The notes under the pieces were generated by a model, which was not told the origin of the DNA, did not search any database, and saw only the letters and a list, made by a program, of their open reading frames with translations. From Aedes albopictus (taxonomy: Eukaryota > Arthropoda > Insecta > Diptera > Culicidae): a stretch of DNA of 64,000 nt. This document shows, one piece after another, positions 32,904 to 43,194 of this stretch. Made by a program: the position numbers and the translations under genes. The stretch covers positions 10,122,252-10,186,251 of the forward strand of contig NC_085137.1 in assembly GCF_035046485.1 (NCBI RefSeq), written 5' to 3'. Numbering within the stretch: the stretch's first letter is position 1; every line of letters starts with the position of its first letter.

Positions 32904-33076
32904 TAGTTTATATGAGAAAAATGGTAGAATACTAAAATCAAATTTATTTTAATTTTCCCCGATGAAAGATTTTCTACCCTCCAAAATCTTTTTCTATACG
33001 GTTAAGGCTAACTTATAACGAAAAAAGGTTTTAGGTTCATGAAAGTGCGATAATAATCCTGTTTCAGCACACCGTG

Positions 33077-36004
33077 CACCGTAGGATAGTGCCCCATCGC
33101 CACTGAAATTTGTATTCCAGGGCCGTAGATTCCCGCTCCCGTTTTTATTCCAACTTTTGAGCCATCTGTGAAGAATTTGATTGACCCTTGACGAACAGTG
33201 GGACCTCCGACTTCCCAATCTGCACGAGTTGTTTCGTGCAACTTGTAAGGAACATCATGGTTCTCCACAGGTTTCATCCAGTCTTTAATCATTTTCATTA
33301 CTGGCCTATTTTGGAAGTATTGTGAAATGCTCAGGTGACCTACAAGATCACCTGGCAGAAACTTTTCAACTCGTTCAAGTCTCAGCAATTCCTTTTCTGC
33401 TTCTAATTGCACGTACTCGTGCAAAGGTAGCAGATTGAGAATCGCATCTAAAGCTTTTGATGGAGTGCTTCGCATCGCTCCTGTAACAGCAATGGACGCA
33501 AGACGTTGAATTTTTGCAAGCTTTGATTGCGTGGTAGCCTCTTTTGTTTTTGGCCACCAGACAAACGAAGCATACGTCACTTTTGGGCGGATTATGGCAG
33601 TATAAATCCACATTATAATTTTTGGTTTCAAGCCCCACTTTCTGCCAATAGTTTTCGAGCATAACCAAAACGCACTTGTTGCCTTACCGATCACGGATTC
33701 AATTTGAGCATTCCAGTTCAGTTTAGCATCCAGTATCAAACCTAAGTATTTGACTCGATCACTAGGATGAATTTGTATCCCTCCAAGCCGAAAAGCTTTT
33801 AGGTTGATCTTCCTTCTCCTAGTGAAAGGGACAATTACGACTTTTGACGGGTTGATGCTAAGGCCCTCCTTAATGCACCATGAATGTGTATAGTTTAGGG
33901 CCCTTTGCATTCTCTCCGAAACAGTTTCGTCATACTTTCCTCTCACTATTATGACTATATCGTCTGCAAAGCCCACAACTTCGAAACCTTTTTCCTTCAA
34001 GCTTCTTAGAAGATCGTCTACAACTAAGGACCACAATAGTGGTGAGAGGACTCCTCCTTGAGGGCAACCTTTCGTTGCCCTTACTGTTATAGAAGAACTT
34101 CCCAGCTCAGAGGTGATTTCTCTTTTTGCAAGCACAGTATAAATCCAATGTATGATACATTGGTCGAAGTTTTTGTTCTCCATGGCACGCTTCATAGATG
34201 AATAGGAGGCATTATCAAATGCTCCTTCTATGTCTAAAAAGGCGCATAGAGCTATTTCTTTTGCTGAAAACGTTTTTTCCACTTTTGTTACTAGCGAATG
34301 AAGTGCCGTAACCGTTGACTTACCAGATTGATAAGCAAACTGGAAGTCAGATAGGGGATGCTCTTTTATGTAAGAAGAATTGATAAAATCCTTCAAAACC
34401 TTTTCCATAGTCTTCAAAAAAACTGAAAAAAGACTAATTGGCCTGTATGTTTTGGGATGCGTCTTGTCTCGCTTCCCCTTTTTTGGTATAAAGACAACTT
34501 TTAGAAGTCTCCATTTTGATGGAACGTAATTCAATCTTAAACTAGCCTTGAACATCTCAATTAGTGATGGTAACAACACCGCTTCTCCATTTTGAATCAG
34601 TGCTGGAAATATTCCATCAACTCCTGCAGATTTAAATGGCTGAAAAGATCTAATTGCATTTTCCACTCTGGCCTTCGTGAAGATTTCATCAGCTAAATCT
34701 GAGGTGGTGTTTATTGTACTAGTTGACTCCGAAGAGTTTATACTAGGACATCCTTCACCTTCCAGAGATATAGTATCATTGGAATCCACACTTAGAACCG
34801 AACCCGGAAAATGGGTTTCCATCATTAAATCCAAAGTTTCACGAGGAGTTTTGGTAAAAGCTCCATCGTCGCGCTTCAGGTTTCCCAATTCATTTGAATG
34901 ATCTTTTGCGAGCGTTTTCTGTAGTCTTGCAACTACAGGAGTGCTGTTTATGTTTTCACATGTCAGCATCCAAGACTTTCTTTTAGATTTTCGTATTTCG
35001 TTGTTGTACTCAGTCAGGGCTTTCCTGTACTGAGTCCAATCTCCCGTTTGTTTCGCTCTATTGAACATTTTACGAGAAAATTTTCTTAGGCGATCCAGTT
35101 TAAAGTTCCACCATGGCACGTCTCTAGTAGAAGACGATTGTATGGTGGGACAACTTTCGTTAAAGGAATTGATGATACTTTCATTTACCCTTTGAGAAAA
35201 TGATTCCAACTTTTGGGTTGAATCAATAGTTTCTCCCATTGTAAATGAATGCGTATTCAACAATTCTACATATTGATCCCAGTTTGTCCTCCTGGGATTT
35301 CTAAATGCGGTTCTAGAGTAATCTCCACCACTCCAATTTAAGATTATGTGTTTATGATCAGATAGAGAAATCTCATCTGACACGTGCCAGTTTGTGATCT
35401 TGTCAAAGATTGCAGCATTGCACAGTGTTAGATCCAAGACCTCTTGTCTGATTACATTTGAGAAAGTAGGTTTATCACCATTATTGCAAATGTCTATATT
35501 GTTGGAAGACAGATACTCTAATAGTGACTCACCTCGACTGTTAATATCCGTACTACCCCAAACCGTGTGATGCGCATTGGCGTCACAGCCAATGATAAAC
35601 GATTTGTTGTTTTCTTTACAGAATTGAACAAATGATGCGATCTCAGGAGGAGGTACCTCAGGAACATCACCAGGAAAGTAAGCTGAAGCCACAGCGATCT
35701 CAGTTTTACCTCTAGTGGTTGGTACCTCTACCATGACCGCAACAATGTCCTTTCTGATAAACTCTGTAATAGGATAGCATTTTAACGATTTGCGTACTAA
35801 GACAGCGGTTCTGGGAGAATCTTGTTGTTCATCATAAAATAGTTTACTATTTTGTGTCAGAGCACCAAGAATCTTTCGTTTATTGGACCACGGCTCTTGA
35901 ATAAGCGCCACTTCCAGTCCTTCTTTTTTAAACCTTCGACTCAACACAGCAGAAGCACCTTTTGCGTGATGAAGGTTTACCTGTACGAACTTAATTCCTG
36001 CCAT
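33077..36004 (-). pseudogene. LOA polyprotein, endonuclease-RT segment
   Basis: 976 codons from ATG 36002-36004 (MAGIKFVQVNLHHAK) with no stop or frameshift. Residues about 1-225 form the AP-type endonuclease (LIQEPW with the catalytic Glu, GCDANAHHTVWGS, LSDHKHI). Residues about 490-760 form the reverse transcriptase (YRPISLFSVFLKTMEKV, AFLDIEGAFDNASY, GCPQGGVLSPLLW, GFADDIVIIV with the catalytic DD). FFTDGSKVG near residue 945 opens RNase H. The frame runs on past 33077 for 22 codons that belong to the Transib-like terminus, not to LOA. With the two segments downstream the total is 1219 codons including stop. Confidence 0.95.
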
Positions 36005-36409
36005 AAAAAAAAATTCATTTACCCACTTTTATTAAGCCTCGGTATTGAGACGTAAGAAAAGTGGCCGATTATCCCGGAGACAAATAAGGTCTACTGCGTC
36101 ATTGCTCCGTTTAACACAGTAAGGGCAACATACTGTGGAGGGTGCCCTGGTACTCCACAGGCTCCGTTCACGGTTAAGTTTTTATTAGACCCCCCTAACC
36201 ATTCATTCCTAGGCACGGTACGCTTAACACCATGAATTAGGGGTCGCTTGTTTGGTGGACTTTTACCACCGGATTAGGCAATCCGTAGTGATATTCTTAG
36301 TCAGTTGAGGAAACTGCTACCGCCACTACACGGCTATCTAGGCTGATCGGGAATAGAAATTAATATTGATGATCAACTTCTTTAGAGCCCGAACAGCCGG
36401 CAAACACAA
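36005..36409 (-). other. LOA 5' untranslated region
   Basis: Sequence between the 5' target duplication and the LOA start codon. It is GC-balanced and has no frame, so this copy lacks an ORF1. It probably holds the internal promoter, but no motif is clear. Confidence 0.6.
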
Positions 36410-36659
36410 ACAATGGCGCTTACGTCAACTATGCGAATATGGGCAGATGACCTATCCATTTTTTTGTAACTGTGAATAGTAGCTCTATCTTTCCTTTTTT
36501 TCTACAACGTTTCATTTTGAGGGAGTTTTGGAAGACACTTTCTTGTTATAACAGTTTAAATGAGCCAACACAGTCCTCCAAAATCGAGGGGTCCGCAAAA
36601 AACTTTGTTGCTCTAACCAGTGCTGAAATAGTTATTTTTTTTTATTTTCACGGTGAATA

Positions 36660-36731
36660 CTGCCCCCACATAACAGTCCCATATGAATAGGAAACCCAGC
36701 AAAGATGGGACTGTTATACGAGTGGGGGCAG
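36660..36731. repeat. Short hairpin (ends CTGCCCCCACATAACAG)
   Basis: 36660-36682 pairs with 36705-36731 (one small bulge) around a ~22-nt loop. It could be a tiny MITE. Confidence 0.5.
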
Positions 36732-36744
36732 AATATCTATTGGC

Positions 36745-36985
36745 ACTTTTTTTTTTAAAGACATTACACCGTCTTCAGCCAGAGGCTGCACAGACTGAAC
36801 ATTACATACACGAGACAACGGACAACACACTTAACACCCAGTGGCCCAATGGAGAATTTTCCGGAGAAAAGTTTTCCCCGACAGGAGCGGGAATCGAACC
36901 CGCACTCCGAGGCTTACGAAACGCCTGGACGACTGACGCCGCTAACCGCACGGCCACGAAGCCCACTAGCCGCACAAGTTTATCA
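36745..36985 (-). mobile_element. tRNA-derived SINE
   Basis: On the minus strand a tRNA-like head GGGCTTCGTGGCCGTGCGG contains an A-box-like sequence, and a perfect B box GGTTCGATTCC lies at 36890-36900. A ~130-bp body and an A-rich 3' end (opposite the T run near 36750) follow. Transcription would be by RNA polymerase III, with mobilisation by a LINE in trans. The 5' end may extend to about 37000. No target duplication found. The frame 36802-36993 is the SINE read through. Confidence 0.75.
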
Positions 36986-37000
36986 TACACCATATTCTCA

Positions 37001-38839
37001 GGTTAAGCTTCTATAATGAGTAGGACGTGGTTGAATTGCGATATGTCGAAATGACATTTTCAGCACTGGCTCTAACTAACGAGGGGTCCATCAATTTGAG
37101 TAACCAAATGTATTGGACTTTTTTTACGAGGGCTTCCATATAAAATTGCCATCATAAAACAAAAAATACTACTTACTCTCAGTCCTAGTCTTACTTACTT
37201 ACAGCTCTAGAGTTCGGTGTACGCAGAATAAAAATATGGTAAAATCAAAAATAATTGCGATAAACTCAAACAAATTGTTCATTTGCTCAGGCCACAAAAA
37301 TAAAACTGTTTGAATCAAATCAAACGTCAGACTTGAAGCAAATTCAATCCATGTTCGAAATAAACTTGTATCTTTTATTCATTTTTGACAGGTTGTGTTA
37401 GGAATGAATGTAAACATTTTTATTATTTGTGTCAGGTCGACCCTACGGAAATGTTCGTTTTCCCATTTAATTTACAAATTTCTTCCCTTCGCTGGGAAAA
37501 CCCTAGAATAGGATGCGTCACGTAATCAGCCGATTTGAGACCATTTTGCTATCAAACGGAGACCAGTCGCTGATTGGTCGAAATAGATATCAGTTTCCTG
37601 CGATCAGATTGCTTTGTTATTGGTTTGGCCATGTTGCTAGTTTGTAGGTTTAGGTTTAGCATATGATACCAATATTTAAAAAAAAATGTATTTTTCTATT
37701 CAAGTTCTATCTTAAAAATGTCACCGTTCAAATGTAAATCAACCTAAAGTGGCTCCTATGTCTGAATATTGATAAATACCATTGATGTGGTACAAAATCT
37801 ATTGATTTTTTGATATATTTCACTACAAATGTAATAACCTTTCGTTTAAAATCAATTTTGCTAGCCAGTTATGCTATTCCAATTGCAATTAATGATTTAC
37901 GGTGCGAAATATGCATCCAAATATCAATCGTTAAATTTAAATCGTTTGAAAGATTGAGAATAAAGAAAAGTGGATTTCCATTGTCGACGAAATCGAACGA
38001 AAAAATAACAAGCCAGGCGGTTTTGTTGTCACATCCTATCCTAGGGAAAACCTACTTCGCTCGTGGCACTTCCAATGCACAATGGTCCAAATTCACATTT
38101 TAGCAGGAAAAAAAAATCTATTTTTGTTATCGTTAATTTTAGACGTTTGGTTTGGTTGAAATCGACGACATCATTGATTATTCATGCCTAATCAGCATTA
38201 TGGATTAGTGATGCTTACGAGCAAAAATTTACAGCGAAAGTGGTGTAAATAGAAAAATGTCATGATATTTTTTCATGACATTCCGTGATATTTTCCATCC
38301 CTGCTTCAGAGAAGATGTTTGCTACATCTTTTCCAAACATTTTTGATTACGGTGGTCCTCGTCTCAAATCAAATCTGAAATAGAACTTTTTAATTTTAAG
38401 TCATATGCGATCGAGTTCCTCAGCCAAGTTGTAGTGTTACGTTCGTATTTATTTGTGAACCTTTTATTAGTTTGTGCTATAAATTATACTCTGGTTTGTG
38501 AATCCGTCCTTAGTATTTAATTAGCATTTGTAGTGCTCAGACCGTTTCGGGCGACGATTAAATAAAAGACAAATCGTCCCCTAGCACGTAGTGTTTGTAG
38601 TGTTCTGAATGTATTTTTCTTGTTACAGTAGGCAATGCTATTTTGAACATTTTGCCGAAGCCACCTTTTATCTAGCTCTTAATTTGAACGTAGTAGGTCG
38701 ATTTTAAGCTTTGGCTTAGGGTGATCCCTTCAAAAACGGTTGTTTCACAATAACTGTTTTATTTGATATTTTTCGAAGATGTGAGCTTCGGAGAATTTGA
38801 AGACCAAGTAATGACGTATATTGGTTCTGAACATTGTAT
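37001..38839. other. Unassigned stretch
   Basis: AT-rich with no terminal repeats, arrays or domain-bearing frames that I can see. A 97-codon frame at 37810-38103 is unrecognised. Confidence 0.35.
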
Positions 38840-39060
38840 GTAACTTCTAAAGGATTTCTTTGAGAAAATTGTGAAAGAATTCCAGGCTCCTGTGTGCTTA
38901 AGGAACTCCCATACAAACCGCTGGAGAAATTCCTCTGGAAATCTTAGAAGTAATTCAAAAAAGTCTTCAGGTATTCCTGGAGGCATCCCTGGAGAAATTC
39001 CTGCATGGTGGTGGGAGGATTTTTGAAATTCCTGAAGAAAACCATTAAATTTCCTGTGTC
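38840..39060. repeat. Short 12-bp minisatellite block
   Basis: Diverged GAAATTCCTGGA-type units at about 38930-39030, the same unit as the larger arrays. Confidence 0.55.
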
Positions 39061-39309
39061 CAGTCCGGTACCCAATGAATATTCATTTCCGTGTATTTTT
39101 TTCGTGTAAAATGCCTTTTGTGTAAATTATATTTAGCGTGTGACACCGATCTGACAGCTCGGACAGTAAGGGACTAAACATAAATTACGTAAGTGGGTAC
39201 TGAGGATTATTTACAATCTGCGAACTTGACTGCGGAAAAAATCGCGACCATGACGCCGCTGGTCGCACTACGTGTCCGCTCACTGAAATCTGCTTTTTTT
39301 TTGTAAGAT

Positions 39310-39950
39310 TTATTATATTCGCTGCATAAAGACTTGATTATTGAGTCTGTGCATCACAACATTTTCTTGTTTTTTTTTTTCGAAAAGTGTCCGCAGTACG
39401 TAGAACTTCAGCGAATTTCGTTTGCATTTGCAAGTTATGGGACCTAACCTGGTAACGCAATCCGTAAAAGGCCATATTCGCAACTGCATACGCCTTTTAA
39501 CTTCACGGGAAAACACGCACGTGTCACAAGTGTTCCAAGATAAACAAATTCTTCAATATCTTCAAACATATTCCCATCAATCACTAGCTCAGTACTAACA
39601 CTACTTGGCCTGCCTCTGTCTCTACCCGAAATCATGCACGTCCTCTTGGTAGAATTAGTCGTCAAGGCTATCCTTACTGTCTACCTCTTCAGGGGAGCAT
39701 AGGCTTCCTATTCTGTCCTGCGATCGATACCGATAAGATTAATATCGTCCGCAAAGCCGATGTAGTGCAAATCAATGAACATGTAGTAAGTATGCAAGTT
39801 ATACTCCCGAAATTTATCTAAGATCACACGCTGGTTAATCATTTGATTTGTCGTTGATCGACCAAACCAGCCTGGAATTAACCGACGAAGGACTTCTCAA
39901 GGGTTCTCAGTCTGTTGAACAGTACACGCGACAGTATCTTACACGCCGCA
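39310..39950 (-). pseudogene. RTE-like reverse transcriptase scrap
   Basis: Minus-strand pieces in order: a remnant FQAGL...STTNQMI, a catalytic FADDINLIGIDRRTE (about 39720-39760), then KRTCMISGRDRG, VIDGNMFEDIEEFVYLGTLVT (about 39530-39610) and a SREVKRRM segment. The palm between FIDL and FADD is deleted and there are several frame changes. C-terminal RT fragment only. Confidence 0.7.
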
Positions 39951-40139
39951 ACTGATCACAAAACAAAAAAAAAAAAAAAACACAACAATTGCTCTGTTTC
40001 CAAAACTCTCGTTGAATCAAAGTTGTGCACTCCCAGATGTAGTGAAAACTGTTATTATTGTCACTATTAAGTGCTAACGCACGGAGGTCTGAACGCACGT
40101 AGCGACTGTAAAGTCGCTAAAACATTTTTGTTCTTGTCG

Positions 40140-41030
40140 TCAAAAGACAATTTCAAGGTTGCGGTCATCCGGACGCGCTGTGGACTATTCTTTTTGTTGC
40201 CATGAGAAAGTTATGAGGGTGCGGTCATCCGGACGCGCTGTGGACTAGGGTGCGGTCATCCGGACACGCTGTGAACTATATGTTTTATTGTCGCCAAGAG
40301 ACAATTGCAAAGATGCGGTCATCCGGACACGCTGTAGACTTTTTTTTTGTCACCAAAAGATAATTTCAAGGGTGCGGTCATCCGGACGCGCTGTGGACTA
40401 TTTGTTTTATTGTCGCCAAGAGACAATTGCAAAGATGCGGTCATCCGGACACGCTGTAGACTTTTTTTTATTGTCGCCAAGAGACAATTACAAAGATGCG
40501 GTCATCCGGACGCGCTGTGGACCATTATTTTTTTTTTGTCGCCAAGAGACAATTATTAGGGTGCGGTCATCCGGACACGCTGTGGACTGGGGTGCGGTCA
40601 TCCGGACACGCTGTAGACTTTTTTTTGTCACAAAGAGACAATTTGAAGGGTGCGGTCATCCGGACGCGCTGTGGACTATTTTTTTTGATTGTCGCCAAGA
40701 GACAATTACAAAGATGCGGTCATCCGGACACGCTGTAGACTTTTTTTTTGTCACCAAGAGACAATTTCAAGGGTGCGGTCATCCGGACGCGCTGTGGACT
40801 ATTTTTTTTATTGTCGCCAAGAGACAATTACACAGATGCGGTCATCCGGATGCGCTGTGAACTATTTTTTTTGTCACCAAGAGACAATTATTAGGGTGCG
40901 GTCATCCGGACACGCTGTGGACTGGGGTGCGGTCATCCGGACACGCTTTGGACTATTTTTTTTTCCGCCAAGAGACAATTATAAGGGTGCGGTCACCCGG
41001 ACACGCTGTGGACTATTTTTTTTATGATGC
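40140..41030. repeat. 61-bp tandem array with 31-bp half units
   Basis: Sixteen copies of GCGGTCATCCGGACRCGCTG start at 40161, 40221, 40252, 40315, 40374, 40437, 40498, 40563, 40594, 40652, 40716, 40775, 40838, 40898, 40929 and 40989. Spacing is 58-65 bp except three 31-bp steps in which the GTCGCCAAGAGACAATT half is missing. The T run between units varies in length. The 190-codon frame 40288-40860 and others are products of the repeat. Confidence 0.95.
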
Positions 41031-43011
41031 AATGAAACTTCAGTCACGCTAGTGAAAATTCATTTTATACTTCATGGTAGAACGAGACTCACGACCACGA
41101 TTCGGTTGGTGAGTATTTCAATTTTACTTTGAAACTGATTACAGATTACAACATTTACATAGTATTTCAACCATCCATTATGCTTATTTCACACAAGACA
41201 GTTTGTTCAGCCCATTGAAATAATCTAGATAAGAAATAAGGTGCAAAATATGAAAGCTTATGAAAAAATGACTCATAAAAGTAAAAGTTCTATATCTGAG
41301 TACCTCGATATTTTAGTAAATCCACGAAACTTATCATAAATCATCTTATAAATGAAAACATTACTTTTTAATAATTTAACGCAGGGGATTATAACCCCAA
41401 CAAAAGAATATTTTGTGTAAGCAGCTCTCATCTATTATATGTGCACAAAACATTTTTTTTCTTTATTCAGGGATTTTCTGCCATAGGCAGGTTCATCCCA
41501 GAAAACAACAATAGCATTAAAGCAGACGGATTTTCCATGAACTCTTTTCAATTTTACGATTCTTTATAACGTTTATCTGACTTCAAAATCTGCGCCCACG
41601 CAAAATTCACACGGCTTCAATTGTTTTCTGTTTTACTTGATCAATTTAGATCCTTTCTAGATTACGAGTACTGTGAGTCATATTTGTTACGAAAACTGCT
41701 ACTCGTTTGATTTCTTATCACTAGTGAACCAGTTGGTTAACGCTTTTATGCACAAGCGTGCATCTGACGGTACCTGTAGTTTCACCTATGATAGCCGAAA
41801 GATAACGCAGGAAAATAGCTTTGTGGGTCAACTAAAGACACCCGACCAACGAAGCCTTTCCCACAGAATCTGTAATTCTATCAGCGAGAGTAGCGAAAAA
41901 GGAAACGTAAACCTTTTTGTTATGAAAACAAAATATTCACTCTACATACTTTGTCACAATAGTCCAACTAAAACACGGCGATGATCTACTCCATTTGCAC
42001 ATTTGAAGCAGAGAAAAAAAAACTATCTCACGATGGTTGATTTATAATAGCGCCATTCGTTTTTTAAGATCTCAAACGTCTCTTAGAGTTTTGATACTTC
42101 TGTCTTGCATCGATAAACGCACTAGTCAACCGGACATGTCCTTTGACTGATGTATATTACCGTGGAAATATGTTTGTACTTGCATCGGCACATATTGGTT
42201 GGTGAAGAGGAAATCAATGAGTAACGTCAAATATCAACTCCTCTCACATCGCCTCTGTTACATTATTTTGAAAAATCGTCATCTAGTTGGCCACGCTTTT
42301 GAGGCACAACTGGTTCGATGTTTTGAATTGATAGCTAGTACTCAATTCAAAACAACTTTCACATAACAACACCAATTATTAACTTGCTACGCACCTGCTC
42401 AAAAATATCGAAAATTGTGCGTTATTTTTATATAGTTGCAATAAAATAGAATACCCTCTAACCACGACGCTTGCGAACCAGGAAAAATAATACAGCTTTT
42501 TGCATTCAATTTTCTGTTATAATAACCAAAACTTGCGAACAATGCAAAACTCCTTCCGAACCATCGCCAGGCGATGCATGTTATTCACTTATGGGAAAAA
42601 AATGATCGACCGATATGCAATAAAAAAAAATCCAAGCAGCAACTTACCCAAGAAGCCTGCAGTCTCCACCGTAGGGTTTTCCTTCCTTCCGGAGAAAAAA
42701 AATTGCACTCACACAGTATTCTCGCACCAGCGGCAGAAGCACTTCTTAAAAACTAATCACACACTGCCACAGTCACTCTTTCTGTAAACGCCCCCGCTTG
42801 CCGACAATTTCCAGTTTGTTCACTTGTAATTAATCCGGCAGGTTCGCCAAATGTGCGCTTTAAATTTATTGCTGGCAAGCGGGAGCTATCAGAATGCAAT
42901 CTGACTTTACACCGTGACGTTCCTGGACGAGTGACGACGACGAGGGTGGCTGGGATTTACCATGCCTACTAGGATCACCTGATGTGCCGTTTATCATTGT
43001 CCACTGTTCAA
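41031..43011. other. Unassigned stretch
   Basis: Mostly AT-rich and unique-looking. No array, terminal repeat or domain-bearing frame seen. Small frames at 41673-41984 and 42500-42787 are unrecognised. Confidence 0.35.
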
Positions 43012-43014
43012 TAA

Positions 43015-43180
43015 GGGAACGTCCATAAATTACGTCACGCAAAAATTGCCCATTTTCAACCCCCCCTCCCCCCTATGTCACACTTTTTGTATGAGACCTC
43101 TAAAATTTTTGTAAGGGTCGTCACACTTTTCTGAACCCCCCCTCCCCCCTAAAAGCGTGACGTAATTAATGGACGTTCCC
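43015..43180. mobile_element. MITE with GGGAACGTCCATAAATTACG ends, 3-bp TSD
   Basis: The terminal inverted repeat is about 26 bp (43015-43040 against 43155-43180), flanked by TAA on both sides. C- and T-rich interior, non-coding. A degraded relative is at 58752-58895. Same 3-bp-TSD type as 16174-16329. Confidence 0.85.
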
Positions 43181-43194
43181 TAAGTCGACATGAA

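Larger units (their letters stand above)
27761..33076. mobile_element. Transib-like DNA element, 5.3 kb, non-autonomous
   Basis: Left end CACGGTGTGCTGAAACAGG (27761-27779) and right end CCTGTTTCAGCACACCGTG (33058-33076) are exact inverted copies, flanked by a 5-bp GC-rich duplication CACCG (27756-27760, 33077-33081). CACGGTG ends with 5-bp GC-rich duplications fit the Transib superfamily (relatives of RAG1), though other superfamilies are not excluded. The inverted repeats are long: 27761-27933 with 32904-33076, continuing inside the nested insertions as 29514-29700 with 32030-32210. The core (29740-31985) has no transposase; it holds a small MITE and LINE scraps. An 82-codon frame at 29917-30165 is unrecognised. 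Confidence 0.8.
26518..36409 (-). mobile_element. LOA-clade LINE (Lian-like) split by later insertions
   Basis: A minus-strand LINE whose A tail is at 26518-26528 and whose 5' end is near 36409, flanked by a 12-bp target duplication ACAATGGCGCTT (26506-26517, 36410-36421). Subtracting a solo LTR and a 5.3-kb Transib-like element leaves about 4.18 kb, with a single endonuclease-RT-RNase H frame, about 400 bp of 5' leader and a short 3' UTR ending in a CCCCAACAGGGG hairpin. This agrees with my recollection of Lian elements of Ae. aegypti (about 4.6 kb, one frame). The clade call rests on the VNLHHAKGAS endonuclease start, an RNase H domain and the CCHC-like C-terminus. Confidence 0.9.

Noticed and set aside
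33008..33076. Last 22 codons of the 998-codon LOA frame as part of the LOA protein
   Set aside because: They lie inside the Transib-like terminal repeat; the true continuation is at 27755 downwards.
36802..36993. 63-codon minus-strand frame as a gene
   Set aside because: It is the tRNA-derived SINE read in one frame; the B box and A tail explain the sequence.
40140..41030. CRISPR-like pattern of regularly spaced repeats
   Set aside because: The 'spacers' are themselves repeated and vary only by T-run length, three units are half-length, and the genome is eukaryotic; it is a tandem satellite.
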